Source of the DNA: Gp1-AA122 sp035631655 | GTDB lineage: Bacteria > Acidobacteriota > Terriglobia > Terriglobales > Acidobacteriaceae | Length of the DNA stretch: 44,936 bases | Assembly: GCA_035631655.1 (NCBI GenBank) | Contig: DASQIH010000255.1 | Coordinates: 1 to 44,936, forward strand | Reading direction: 5' to 3' | Part shown: piece by piece, positions 1-8,149 of the stretch | How the letters are laid out: every line of letters begins with the position of its first letter | Numbering within the stretch: position 1 is the first letter of the stretch | Made by a program: the position numbers and the translations under genes | The notes under the pieces: model-generated | Told to the model about the DNA's origin: nothing | What the model saw: only the letters and a program-made list of their open reading frames with translations | Databases searched by the model: none

Positions 1-1865
1 CGCCCGATCCAGCCGGGCTCCAGCACGTGCTCTTCGTCCAGACGCCGGAGCCGCGCCGCCATAATTCCGGGGCGTCCGAGATAACCCACGATGCGGCGGG
101 AATGGTTGCGATCCACCACGGGCAGCCGTCCAATGTTGTTGCGCAGCATCTTGGCGGCGGCATCGTGCAGCAGTTCATCGGCATAGGTGACCACCACGTC
201 GCGTGTTCCTGCGTCCAGCACGCTCATCGCGCCCGCACGGTCCTGGTCCAGGGCGCGCAGGATATCGCCGCGGGTGATGACCCCTTCCAGGTTACCTTCC
301 TGGTCCACGATCAGCATGCCCTGATGCTTGCACACGGCGGGATCGCGCTTGGCGATGCGGTCCGCCAGTTCCCCGACCCGCATGTCGCTGGGAATAGTAG
401 GCGGATCCTGGTCCATGGTCTCAGCCACGGCCACCTGCTGCAGCACATCGGCTTCGTAATCCTGATGTATGCGCAGACCGCGGCGCGCTAATTTCTCGGT
501 CATGATGGAGGACTTCGGCATGAACAGCATGGCCACCCCATCCGCTATCACACTGACCAGCATCAGCGGCAACACGGAGTTGTAGTCGCGCGTAATTTCG
601 AAAGCGAAGATGATAAACGTAAAGGTCGCTCTTGATGCCGCTCCGAACACTGCGCCCATGGCCACCAAAGCGAAGGCTCCGGGAGCCAAAGCAGCGCTGG
701 GAAACGCACGATTCATCAGCACGGCGTAGACGCCGCCCAACGCGGCACTCGACATGAACATGGGCGCCAGCAGGCCGCCCGAAGTCCCCGAACCCAGCGA
801 AACAATCAGCGCCATCGCCTTCGCAATCATCACGATTACCAGCAGCTTGAGAGCGAGGTTCGCATTGAGAATGTCGCCAATCGTATCGTAGCCGACGCCC
901 AACACGCGCGGTACGAAGTAGCCAATGATGCCCAATCCCAAAGCGCCAATGGCCGGCCACCAGAGGTGGTCAATCGGCAGCTTTTCAAATTGGTCTTCCA
1001 CCCAGTACAGCGACTTGCTGAAGATGACCGCTGCAACTCCACAAATCCCACCGAGCAAAAGATAAAACGGCAGCGCCCGCGGAATTCCAAAATCAACCGG
1101 TGCAACCGCAAACATCGGTCCTGCACCCAGCAGCCGCATGTGGACAGCCGTGGCCAGCGTGCTGGCCACCACCAGCGGAATGAAGGAGCGCGATTTGAAT
1201 TCGAACAGCAGCAGTTCGATGGCCAGAATCACTCCGGCAATCGGAGTGTTGAAGGTAGCCGACATGCCGGCCGCAGCACCGCAGGCCAGCAGCACTTTGC
1301 GTTCTGCCGCGGTGGTGTGGACGATTTGCCCCACCAGGGACCCCACGGCGCCGCCAGTCTGAATGATGGGACCTTCCGCTCCGAACGGTCCCCCGGTGCC
1401 GATGGCAATGGCGGCCGAGATTGGTTTCAGGATTGCCACCCGCGGCTGGATGCGGCTGCGATTGACCAGCACTGCCTCCATGGCCTCAGGGATACCGTGG
1501 CCCTTAATTTTCTCGGTCCCATACTTGGCCATGAAGCCGACAATGATTCCCCCGATAACCGGGATGATGATCACCCACGGGCCGAGATGATTGAAACGTG
1601 CGCTGATAAAGTCGGTCGACCAGCGATGATAGAAAGCCAGGTTGGTGAACAGTCCGATCAGCTTGTAGAGAAGATAGGCGACGAACCCGGCGAGCAGGCC
1701 TATGCCCGCGGCCAGCAAAGACACCAACACCATGCGGAACTGGGCGGGGGGCATGATCGCAGTCTGGCCGGTCGGAGTAACGGCCAATTGGGAGCCGTTA
1801 CTGCCTTGAGTTGTACCGTTTTCAGTGACGTGAACTCCTTCGGCGGCGAGCCTCGTGCCACTCAT
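1..1865 (-). CDS. ClC-family chloride channel/exchanger with C-terminal CBS domains (3' end outside window)
   Basis: Membrane protein moving chloride across the inner membrane, either as a channel or in exchange for protons. It reads from an ATG at 1865 without a stop to the window edge (about 621 residues). ClC signatures seen: GHGIPE (residues 122-127, the GSGIP filter region), GAEGP (162-166, with the gating glutamate at E164), the helix with FNTPIAG ending in E217-L218, and GTSGGLLAP further on. About 150 residues after the last membrane segment fit a pair of CBS domains. The residue equivalent to the internal proton glutamate (E203 of E. coli ClcA) is leucine (L218). The gene starts 5 nt after the stop of the upstream marR gene, so the two are probably one operon. 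Family assignment is secure; transport mode is not. Confidence 0.93.
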   Translation of the reverse strand, partial: MSGTRLAAEGVHVTENGTTQGSNGSQLAVTPTGQTAIMPPAQFRMVLVSLLAAGIGLLAGFVAYLLYKLIGLFTNLAFYHRWSTDFISARFNHLGPWVIIIPVIGGIIVGFMAKYGTEKIKGHGIPEAMEAVLVNRSRIQPRVAILKPISAAIAIGTGGPFGAEGPIIQTGGAVGSLVGQIVHTTAAERKVLLACGAAAGMSATFNTPIAGVILAIELLLFEFKSRSFIPLVVASTLATAVHMRLLGAGPMFAVAPVDFGIPRALPFYLLLGGICGVAAVIFSKSLYWVEDQFEKLPIDHLWWPAIGALGLGIIGYFVPRVLGVGYDTIGDILNANLALKLLVIVMIAKAMALIVSLGSGTSGGLLAPMFMSSAALGGVYAVLMNRAFPSAALAPGAFALVAMGAVFGAASRATFTFIIFAFEITRDYNSVLPLMLVSVIADGVAMLFMPKSSIMTEKLARRGLRIHQDYEADVLQQVAVAETMDQDPPTIPSDMRVGELADRIAKRDPAVCKHQGMLIVDQEGNLEGVITRGDILRALDQDRAGAMSVLDAGTRDVVVTYADELLHDAAAKMLRNNIGRLPVVDRNHSRRIVGYLGRPGIMAARLRRLDEEHVLEPGWIG

Positions 1866-1870
1866 GTTCC

Positions 1871-2341
1871 TTAGGCGGTTCTCCTGTTTCTTGCGGATGT
1901 GGTCTGATGGGAGGCAACCGAGTTCTTGATCCCGCGCGTGGCCTGACGAAGCGCCCCGACCAGGGCAGGACCGGCGTTCTGCAACTCAGCCCGGTGATGC
2001 AGGGAAAGCTCACGCAGGACTTTTTCTCCCTTGCCGGTAAGCGAGAGCAAAACTTCCCGGCGGTCCTGCCCGCCCCGCCGGCGCCGGACATAGCCGCCTG
2101 CGGCTAGCCGGTTCACCAACTCCACAGCACTGTGGTGCTGAATCTGCAGGCGTTCGGCAAGTTCTCCGATGCGCGGCCGGGCGTTGCCGGGCAAGCCTTT
2201 GAGGGCCAGCATGAGTTGATGCTGACGCGGCTCCAGGCCTGCACTTCGGGCAGCTTGCTCGCTGAAGTGCAGGAAGCGGCGAATCTGGTGGCGCAAGTCC
2301 GCCAACGCTCGAAAATCCGCCGATGTGAGCGCCTTTTTCAT
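1871..2341 (-). CDS. MarR-family transcriptional regulator upstream of the ClC gene
   Basis: A 156-residue DNA-binding regulator of the MarR winged-helix type. The central part shows the family pattern: a helix around residues 55-75 (IGELAERLQIQHHSAVELVNRL), followed by a basic wing with RRGGQDRREVLLSLTGKG. The C-terminus is basic and likely disordered. It lies directly upstream of the ClC gene on the same strand (5-nt gap), which suggests that it controls ion transport together with itself. No clear Shine-Dalgarno site precedes the ATG. A TATAAT box lies 4 nt before the start codon, so a leaderless or very short-leader mRNA is possible. Confidence 0.88.
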   Translation of the reverse strand: MKKALTSADFRALADLRHQIRRFLHFSEQAARSAGLEPRQHQLMLALKGLPGNARPRIGELAERLQIQHHSAVELVNRLAAGGYVRRRRGGQDRREVLLSLTGKGEKVLRELSLHHRAELQNAGPALVGALRQATRGIKNSVASHQTTSARNRRTA

Positions 2342-2400
2342 GCGAATTATATCGTATCCAGACTATATCACTGGCAGTATCGTATCACGACATATATAAA
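2342..2400 (-). promoter_or_regulatory. Candidate promoter/operator region of the marR-clc operon
   Basis: This AT-rich stretch directly precedes the marR start. Read on the minus strand it contains TATAAT four bases before the ATG and two copies of GATACGATA about 25 bp apart. Between the copies lies a short dyad ACTG-N-CAGT. Repeated sites next to a MarR gene usually mean autoregulation, but none is a long perfect palindrome, so the operator call is tentative. Confidence 0.35.
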
Positions 2401-2558
2401 CAGGAAAAGGTGTTTTTCATCGGCGCGCAAGGCTCGCCGTCCCACACGGGGGCTTGCGATAGGTAAGAAACCGATCCTGATAGGCGAGTGGCGGCCGGCA
2501 TCCTCCTCCATTTAGAATCCCTAGTCCTTGATTCCTCAAATTCGGCAAGGAGCGCGTT

Positions 2559-3905
2559 GTGATCCCACGCTACACCCGTCCCGACATGGGACGCATCTGG
2601 AGTGACGAGAACCGGTTTCGCACCTGGCTGGCGGTGGAAGTCGCAGCTACCGAGACCCTTGCGGAAGCCAGCTTGGTGCCCAAGGATGCTGCTCGCGCCA
2701 TTCGCGACCGCGCCGACTTCAACCTGGACCGCATCCAGGAAATTGAAGCCGAGGTGCGGCACGACGTGATCGCCTTCACCAGCGCGGTGGCCGAGATCGT
2801 CGGGCCCCACGCCCGTTGGTTCCACTACGGCCTGACTTCCAACGACGTGGTGGACACCGCACAAGCTCTCCTCATCCAGCAAGCCTCCGCGATCATCGCC
2901 GAAGATTTGCAGCGGCTGGCTGAAGTGCTCAAGCGGCGTGCCGGGGAGTTCAAAGATACGCCGATGATAGGGCGAACCCACGGCGTACACGCCGAGCCCA
3001 TCACTTTCGGATTCAAGCTAGCCAATTGGTATTCCGAATTACAGCGCGATATAGCCCGGTTTGAGCACGCGGCCGAGGACATGAGAGTGGGGAAATTTTC
3101 CGGTGCAGTCGGCACCTTCGCTCATCTTACCCCGGAACTGGAAGAGAAGATTTGCGCCCGCCTGGGCCTGAAGGCGGCGGCGGTGTCGTCGCAAGTAATC
3201 CAGCGAGACCGGCACGCCGCCTACCTGGCCACTCTGGCGGTGATCGCCTGCACTTTAGACAAAATCGCTACTGAGATCCGGCACCTGCAGCGCACCGAGG
3301 TACGCGAAGCAGAAGAGTACTTCAGTGAGAAGCAGAAGGGGTCATCAGCCATGCCGCACAAGCGAAATCCGGTCACTTGTGAGCAGATCAGCGGCCTGGC
3401 CCGCGTGGTTCGATGCAATACCCAAGCCGCCTTTGAGAATGTCGCCCTCTGGCATGAACGGGACATCTCCCATTCCTCGGTCGAGCGCATCATCCTGCCC
3501 GATTCCACCACTCTGGTGGACTACATGCTGCATAAGACGACCAACCTGATTGACACGATGTTCATCTATCCCGACCGCATGCTGGCGAACCTGGAAAGCA
3601 CCGGAGGCTTGGTTTTCAGCGGACAATTGCTGCTCGACCTGGTGGCACATGGTGTCTCCCGCGAAGACGCCTACCGCATGGTTCAGCGCCACGCCATGCA
3701 TGCGTGGAAGGAAGGCCGCAACTTTCACGACTTGGTAATGGCGGATAAGGAAATCACCGGGCGTGTCCCGCGCAAGCAGATCGAGATGGCTTTCGATCTC
3801 AAAAGGCAGTTGAGAAATATCGACAAGATCTTCGCGCGGGTCTTCGGGGAGAAGGAAAGCGGGCCGGCCCGATCGAAAAAGAGCTCTGGGAAACGGGCAC
3901 GCTAA
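2559..3905 (+). CDS. purB: Adenylosuccinate lyase
   Basis: Cytosolic enzyme of purine synthesis. It splits SAICAR to AICAR plus fumarate, and adenylosuccinate to AMP plus fumarate. The 448-residue protein has the fumarase/aspartase superfamily signature GSSAMPHKRNP at 261-271, the catalytic-histidine motif GRTHG from residue 138, and TSNDVVDTA near 92. The start is a GTG preceded by AAGGAG at 2547-2552 with a 6-nt spacer, which supports this codon. The last 20 residues are Lys/Ser/Arg-rich, beyond the usual end of the family. No other purine gene is nearby. Confidence 0.97.
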   Translation: MIPRYTRPDMGRIWSDENRFRTWLAVEVAATETLAEASLVPKDAARAIRDRADFNLDRIQEIEAEVRHDVIAFTSAVAEIVGPHARWFHYGLTSNDVVDTAQALLIQQASAIIAEDLQRLAEVLKRRAGEFKDTPMIGRTHGVHAEPITFGFKLANWYSELQRDIARFEHAAEDMRVGKFSGAVGTFAHLTPELEEKICARLGLKAAAVSSQVIQRDRHAAYLATLAVIACTLDKIATEIRHLQRTEVREAEEYFSEKQKGSSAMPHKRNPVTCEQISGLARVVRCNTQAAFENVALWHERDISHSSVERIILPDSTTLVDYMLHKTTNLIDTMFIYPDRMLANLESTGGLVFSGQLLLDLVAHGVSREDAYRMVQRHAMHAWKEGRNFHDLVMADKEITGRVPRKQIEMAFDLKRQLRNIDKIFARVFGEKESGPARSKKSSGKRAR

Positions 3906-3935
3906 TCCGGCCAGCTCATGTTTGGTGAGGCATCC

Positions 3936-4865
3936 ATGCCCATTTTGCCGAGGTTCTCTGGCCTTATACTCCTTGTAAGCTGGCTTCTGTTCGCTCAGCA
4001 ACCGGAAACCCCGTGCGAGAGGACCCCAAAGCCCGAACCGCAAACTGCGCCGGCGATTGAACACTTGTCTCCCAGGGAGCCGGCCTGGAACCTGCTGGAA
4101 ACCGGTGTGAAGGCGGATAAAACTGGCGACCGGAGTATCGCAGTGCGAGTCCTCGGATTGTTGCCCGATAACCCCCGGGCCCGGAAGATGGCGGAGATCG
4201 CGCTCAACGACGATAAAGCCGAGGTACGTGCGTCGGCCGCTTCGGCCCTCGGCGAAATCCGCTCTCGAACCAGCATTCCTCAACTACAAAAAACTCTGAA
4301 CGACGACGACCCGTCAGTTGCCTTGGCGGCCGCCCATGCCCTCATCCTGCTCAAAGATGATTCGGCCTACCAGGTCTATTACGAGATTCTCACGGGAGAG
4401 CGGAAGGCCGAAAAGGGCCTGATTGCGTCGGAGACTTCCAAGCTGTCCGACCCGAAAAAACTCGCCCAACTCGGCTTCGAGGAGGGCATCGGGTACATCC
4501 CCTTCGCCGGCATCGGATGGGGAGCTATCAAAGCCCTAACAAAAGATGACACATCTCCCGTGCGCGCCGCCGCCGCCAAGGTTCTGGCCCACGATCCCGA
4601 TCCCGGTACCACCGAAACTCTCGCGAAAGCCACCGGCGACAAAAGTTGGCTGGTGCAGGCCGCCTCCCTGGAGGCGCTCGCCAAACGCGGCGATCCATCG
4701 GTTTTGAAGACAATAGGGCTGTATATGGACGACAACAAGCCCGAGGTCAAATACACAGCAGCAGCAGCCGTCCTGCGCCTCATGGATATTCGTGATACTG
4801 GAAAACCACTGCAAGCGGACCCCAAAGACGACATCCCAGCAACATTAAAACCCTGTCCACAGTAG
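3936..4865 (+). CDS. Exported HEAT-repeat protein
   Basis: About 309 residues beginning with a signal-peptide-like segment (MPILPRFSGLILLVSWLLFA). The rest consists of alpha-helical repeats in which alanine-rich helices follow motifs such as EVRASAASALGEI, PSVALAAAHALILL, PVRAAAAKVLA, WLVQAASLEALAKRG and EVKYTAAAAVLRL. These are typical HEAT/PBS-lyase-like repeats that act as binding scaffolds. I chose the ATG at 3936 because GTGAGG lies 5 nt before it and the signal peptide then begins at the N-terminus; an in-frame ATG at 3918 is the alternative. A Gly-rich hydrophobic patch (GIGYIPFAGIGWGAI) interrupts the repeats near the middle. The partner is unknown. Confidence 0.8.
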   Translation: MPILPRFSGLILLVSWLLFAQQPETPCERTPKPEPQTAPAIEHLSPREPAWNLLETGVKADKTGDRSIAVRVLGLLPDNPRARKMAEIALNDDKAEVRASAASALGEIRSRTSIPQLQKTLNDDDPSVALAAAHALILLKDDSAYQVYYEILTGERKAEKGLIASETSKLSDPKKLAQLGFEEGIGYIPFAGIGWGAIKALTKDDTSPVRAAAAKVLAHDPDPGTTETLAKATGDKSWLVQAASLEALAKRGDPSVLKTIGLYMDDNKPEVKYTAAAAVLRLMDIRDTGKPLQADPKDDIPATLKPCPQ

Positions 4866-4973
4866 GAGGATGTTCCGCCGCTCTCCGGTCCGGCAAGCTC
4901 GGCGGCCGAAGAGCTCGCTGTTCTCGCCCGCCTCGCGTGCCCTCGCGTTATCATGCAAGCCAGGGAGGGCGCA

Positions 4974-5459
4974 ATGCTCGAATTTGATTCCGTCCGCATG
5001 CAATTCCCTTCGGACACCAACATCATCGTGGGCCAGTCACACTTCATCAAGACGGTGGAAGATCTGTACGAAGCGGTGGTAGCAACAGTTCCGCAGGCAA
5101 AGTTTGGCCTTGCTTTCAACGAGTCTTCCGGGCCGTGCCTGGTCCGGTCCGATGGCAATGACGACGAACTCAAAGCCGTCGCCATCCACAACGCGCAAGC
5201 CCTGGCGGCGGGACACGTCTTTGTCATGGTGATCCGCAACGCCTATCCCATTAATGTGCTGAGAGCGATCCACAATGTGGATGAGGTCTGCTCCATTTTC
5301 TGCGCCACCGCCAATCCGGTTGAGGTGGTGATGGCCCACAGCGAACAGGGCCGCGGGGTCATGGGCGTAATCGATGGCAGCTCTCCGAAAGGAGTGGAGT
5401 CAGCTGCCGACGTCGCTGCCCGCAAGGAACTTCTACGGAAGTTTGGCTATAAGCGCTAG
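4974..5459 (+). CDS. Adenosine-specific kinase family protein
   Basis: A 161-residue protein of the small family described from archaea as adenosine-specific kinase. Recognisable parts are the N-terminal GQSHFIKTVEDLYEA, KFGLAFNESSGPCLVRSDGND, and the C-terminal segment around RGVMGVIDGSSPKGVE with RKELLRKFGYKR. The family is soluble and its physiological role in bacteria is poorly established, so the name is a family label. The ATG at 4974 is preferred over one at 4953 because GGAGG (4964-4968) sits 5 nt before it. The gene stands alone, about 110 bp after the HEAT protein. Confidence 0.85.
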   Translation: MLEFDSVRMQFPSDTNIIVGQSHFIKTVEDLYEAVVATVPQAKFGLAFNESSGPCLVRSDGNDDELKAVAIHNAQALAAGHVFVMVIRNAYPINVLRAIHNVDEVCSIFCATANPVEVVMAHSEQGRGVMGVIDGSSPKGVESAADVAARKELLRKFGYKR

Positions 5460-5482
5460 GAGGGGTGCTTGGCGGCACGAGT

Positions 5483-5908
5483 TCACTCGTGCCGTCCTGC
5501 GATCGCATTATCGATGGCCAGCGCGCCCGATCCACCCACCACTAACGCAATATTGGCGATCAGCAAGGTAAGGGCATACTCAAAGCCATTGGGCAGGAAC
5601 AACCCGTTCTTCCCATGCACCCGAAGCACCGCCACTAGCATGTCAATGGCGAGCAGCGCCGCCGCGGCTCGCGTCAAAACACCGATCAGCAGAGCGGCTC
5701 CACCCAGAAATTCAACGAGCGTTAGAAGCACGGCGGCTACTCCCGGCAAAGGAACACCAATATGCCCGAGAAACCCCGCGACATTGTGGAATCCCCATAC
5801 AAATAGCTTCTGCCCTCCATGCATGAGAAACACAATCCCAACGATCGCGCGAATGAGCGTAATACCCCAGGCTTGCGAGGTTGAAGTCTTGCTGGTTGAA
5901 GTGATCAT
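5483..5908 (-). CDS. DoxX-family membrane protein
   Basis: A 141-residue inner-membrane protein with four hydrophobic segments. DoxX features are RAIVGIVFLMHGGQKLF near residues 20-36, the second-helix motif VEFLGGAALLIGVLTR, and a final helix after GFEYALTLLIANIALVVGG. DoxX proteins occur in respiratory and redox-related contexts; the exact role is usually unknown. A strong GAGGAG-type ribosome site precedes the ATG. A perfect 16-bp palindrome at 5984-5999, about 75 bp upstream of the start, matches one upstream of the neighbouring marR gene. Repression by that MarR is therefore likely. Confidence 0.9.
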   Translation of the reverse strand: MITSTSKTSTSQAWGITLIRAIVGIVFLMHGGQKLFVWGFHNVAGFLGHIGVPLPGVAAVLLTLVEFLGGAALLIGVLTRAAAALLAIDMLVAVLRVHGKNGLFLPNGFEYALTLLIANIALVVGGSGALAIDNAIAGRHE

Positions 5909-5983
5909 TGTCTTCCTCTCTCCTCGACTGAATCAATGGTTGCACTGCTCATAAAGCCACTCTCCTTTTTATGGGTAAACAGA

Positions 5984-5999
5984 TGTCGTTATAACGACA
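5984..5999. promoter_or_regulatory. Perfect 16-bp palindrome, candidate MarR operator of doxX
   Basis: The sequence is TGTCGTTATAACGACA. It shares the 12-bp core TCGTTATAACGA with the palindrome at 6500-6515. It lies between the marR stop and the doxX start, where a repressor would block transcription into doxX. Confidence 0.7.
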
Positions 6000-6013
6000 A
6001 TAGACACAAAAAA

Positions 6014-6484
6014 TCAAGCTGCCCCTTCCCTTACCCTTTCCAGAAGGCGCAGCAGCGAGCGTAAGCGAGCCTGCCCCATGTGGCCCAGCATTCTCGTGTT
6101 CAGTTCGTGAACCGGCCGCTCCAGTTCCCGGAGGATCCCCAGGCCTTTGGCAGTGATACGCGTGACGATCACGCGGCGATCCTTCGCGTCTCGACCACGC
6201 GTGCACCAGCCCGCCCGTTCCGTGCGATCCAGTAAGCGCGTGATATCGGGGTCGCGGCTGATCATGCGTTCCCCGATCTCGCTGCAGGCCAGTCCTGCTT
6301 TTCCGGCGCCGCGCAGGATGCGTAACACGTTGTACTGTGTGCTGGTCAGTCCGTGCGCCTTGAACAGCTCGTCGAAGTGACGTTCCAGTTGGTCCGCGGT
6401 GCGCGCGAGGGCGATCGCGGTCTCCTCTTCCAGGCTGCCGAACGGCTTGGTCTGCTTGATCTCGGCTTGAATACGCTTGCTCAC
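6014..6484 (-). CDS. MarR-family transcriptional regulator linked to doxX
   Basis: A winged-helix repressor of about 156 residues. It has the helix-turn-helix part EIGERMISRDPDITRLLDRTERAGW and the wing GRDAKDRRVIVTRITAKG. The open frame extends up to a TTG at 6523, but those 13 codons overlap the palindrome at 6500-6515. The GTG at 6484 gives an N-terminus of MSKRIQAEIKQTKPF, which fits how this MarR subgroup normally begins. I therefore place the start there and leave the palindrome in the leader as an autoregulatory operator. The gene is upstream of doxX on the same strand. Confidence 0.87.
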   Translation of the reverse strand: MSKRIQAEIKQTKPFGSLEEETAIALARTADQLERHFDELFKAHGLTSTQYNVLRILRGAGKAGLACSEIGERMISRDPDITRLLDRTERAGWCTRGRDAKDRRVIVTRITAKGLGILRELERPVHELNTRMLGHMGQARLRSLLRLLERVREGAA

Positions 6485-6499
6485 CAGTGATCTTACATT

Positions 6500-6515
6500 A
6501 TTCGTTATAACGAAT
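6500..6515. promoter_or_regulatory. Perfect 16-bp palindrome, candidate autoregulatory MarR operator
   Basis: The sequence is ATTCGTTATAACGAAT, placed 16 bp before the preferred GTG start of the marR gene. It has the same core as the palindrome at 5984-5999. Two near-identical dyads flanking one MarR gene are strong evidence for a shared regulator site. Confidence 0.72.
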
Positions 6516-6548
6516 ACCGTCAACTCCTAACGCTCTGAGCCGACATGC

Positions 6549-7295
6549 CTAAAGTCGATTAATCAGCGAAGCCACGTACCCTGCTCCAAAACCATTATCG
6601 ATGTTGACCACGCTGACATTGGAAGCACACGAGTTCATCATGCCTAACAGCGCCGCGACCCCCTCGAACGCGGCTCCGTAGCCGATGCTGGTGGGTACTG
6701 CGATGACGGGGACGCCGACCAAGCCACCCACCACGCTAGGAAGGGCCCCTTCCATGCCGGCACAGACCACGACGACACGCGCCTTGGTCAGCGAGTTGCG
6801 GTTGGCCAGCAGCCGATGAATGCCGGCCACGCCGACGTCGTAGAGGTGCTCGACATCGTTGCCCATGACCTCGGCGGTGACCACGGCTTCTTCCGCAACC
6901 GGAATGTCGCTGGTGCCGGCTGACACCACAGCGATTCTGCCCTTCCCGTACTTCTTGCGGTCACGGTGCAGCACAATGGCGCGTGCCAAGGCACGGTATT
7001 CAGCCTTCGGAAGTTCTTTCTTCACTGCCTCAAATTGCTTCTCACCGGCACGTGTGACTAGTACGTTTGGATTGTGTTTGGCCAGGCGTGCAAAGATCTC
7101 GGCAACCTGCGCGGGCGTCTTTCCTTCTCCAAAAATCACTTCCGGCATGCCGGCCCTCAAGGCACGATGATGATCAACTTTGGCGAAACCGAGATCCTCA
7201 AAAGGGAGGTGCCGCAGGCGATCCACGGCGTCGTCGGGCGAAAGCCTGCCCTTGCGAACTTCGGCGAAGAGCTTGCGAATGGAATCGGCGTTCAC
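6549..7295 (-). CDS. larB: Nickel-pincer cofactor biosynthesis protein LarB
   Basis: Carboxylates nicotinic acid adenine dinucleotide and hydrolyses it, giving pyridinium-3,5-biscarboxylic acid mononucleotide, the first step to the nickel-pincer cofactor of lactate racemase-type enzymes. Length (248 residues) is normal for the family. Seen are the N-terminal motif DHHRALRAGMPEVIFGEGKT and the AIR-carboxylase-like C-terminal domain with VVSAGTSDIPVAEEA, GVAGIHRLL, VCAGMEGALPSVVGGL and PTSIGYG. The start is a GTG with AAGG just upstream. larC, larE and larA are not in the window. Confidence 0.93.
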   Translation of the reverse strand: MNADSIRKLFAEVRKGRLSPDDAVDRLRHLPFEDLGFAKVDHHRALRAGMPEVIFGEGKTPAQVAEIFARLAKHNPNVLVTRAGEKQFEAVKKELPKAEYRALARAIVLHRDRKKYGKGRIAVVSAGTSDIPVAEEAVVTAEVMGNDVEHLYDVGVAGIHRLLANRNSLTKARVVVVCAGMEGALPSVVGGLVGVPVIAVPTSIGYGAAFEGVAALLGMMNSCASNVSVVNIDNGFGAGYVASLINRL

Positions 7296-7639
7296 TCGCC
7301 TTCTAGGTTAGCACCGCCGTAGCGGCAGGCGCTGGCGCCGTCCCTGGCGGGACTCGGTACATTTCACATTCGGCCACCCGGCACTCCCGTGCCGGGCTTT
7401 CCCATATCGTGCCTTCGGCACTTGTGCGTGACGGATATGTACCGTCCCGCGGGGCATGTCTTGCTCCCGGCACACATTGCAATCTGTGCCGCAGATCACG
7501 TCCCGAGAGTTCAGAGGAACATAAAACGAGACATTGGCAAAGGAAGATGGGGCTCCGGAAGGACGGCCTTCGGAGCTGGAATTTTCTGGGAAACTAAAAT
7601 CTGCGTAGAGTGACGCAAAAATTAAAAGGGCCGTGACAT
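7296..7639. other. Gene-free intergenic stretch with small hairpins
   Basis: I see no convincing gene here. It holds GC-rich inverted repeats, for example CCCGGCACTCCCGTGCCGGG near 7380 and GGCACA...TGTGCC near 7470-7492, of the kind found between genes throughout this window. Confidence 0.5.
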
Positions 7640-7852
7640 TGGTTATGCTCTAGCTGCCGACTCCTGCGAGGGAGCCAACAGCGTGGAGGCATGTACCGTC
7701 ACAGCCCCTGATGCGACCACTGCTTTCACAGTGCCAGACCCCAACTTCTCCTCGCAGAGTCAGTCGGTTTTTTCGGGTCTGGTCGCCCGCCGAGTTGCCT
7801 CGCGGAACGGATCACCCAGCCTACTTCGGACTGGCCAACTTTTTATTTTTAG
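7640..7852 (+). ncRNA. Candidate structured RNA ending in a terminator-like T-tract
   Basis: Bases 7657-7662 (CCGACT) and 7665-7671 (TGCGAGG) can pair with 7762-7767 (AGTCGG) and 7750-7756 (CCTCGCA), giving a long helix with one internal loop. Inside it is a hairpin CACTG-ctttca-CAGTG. A competing helix CCAGACCC / GGGTCTGG spans 7735-7782. After a GC-rich stem around 7817-7834 comes ACTTTTTATTTTT, which resembles an intrinsic terminator. No convincing protein is encoded. I cannot assign an RNA family; tmRNA, RNase P RNA and SRP RNA motifs are absent. Bases 7853-8149 that follow show nothing I can name. Confidence 0.35.
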
Positions 7853-8149
7853 CCAACCCTTTCAGCCGTCGACGGTGCACACGTTAAACGCTAAGACAAA
7901 AAATGTCAACGCCGCATATCGGTGCAATCAAGAATTTCTTTTGGCATGGGATGTGACAACGGAGATGCTCCGTAAGCTGTTCAATTACCGATACTTATGG
8001 AGAGTGCCCCATTCTGGTTGCAATTTTTGCACGGCCCATCCACCGTTATTCCACAACCTTGTGCGGGACGCGATGACGTTGCAGGGGAACCAGATAAATG
8101 TCTTGACGCCGGCAACATTCCTGACGCATGTTGTAAACGAGCAGCTGGA

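Noticed and set aside
27..1874. Several plus-strand and alternate-frame reading frames across the ClC gene
   Set aside because: They are antisense or frame-shifted shadows. The minus-strand frame from 1865 to the edge encodes a complete ClC signature set without a stop.
6485..6523. N-terminal extension of the second MarR from a TTG
   Set aside because: The ribosome site would be 1 nt from the TTG and the codons overlap a perfect palindrome; the GTG at 6484 fits the family better.
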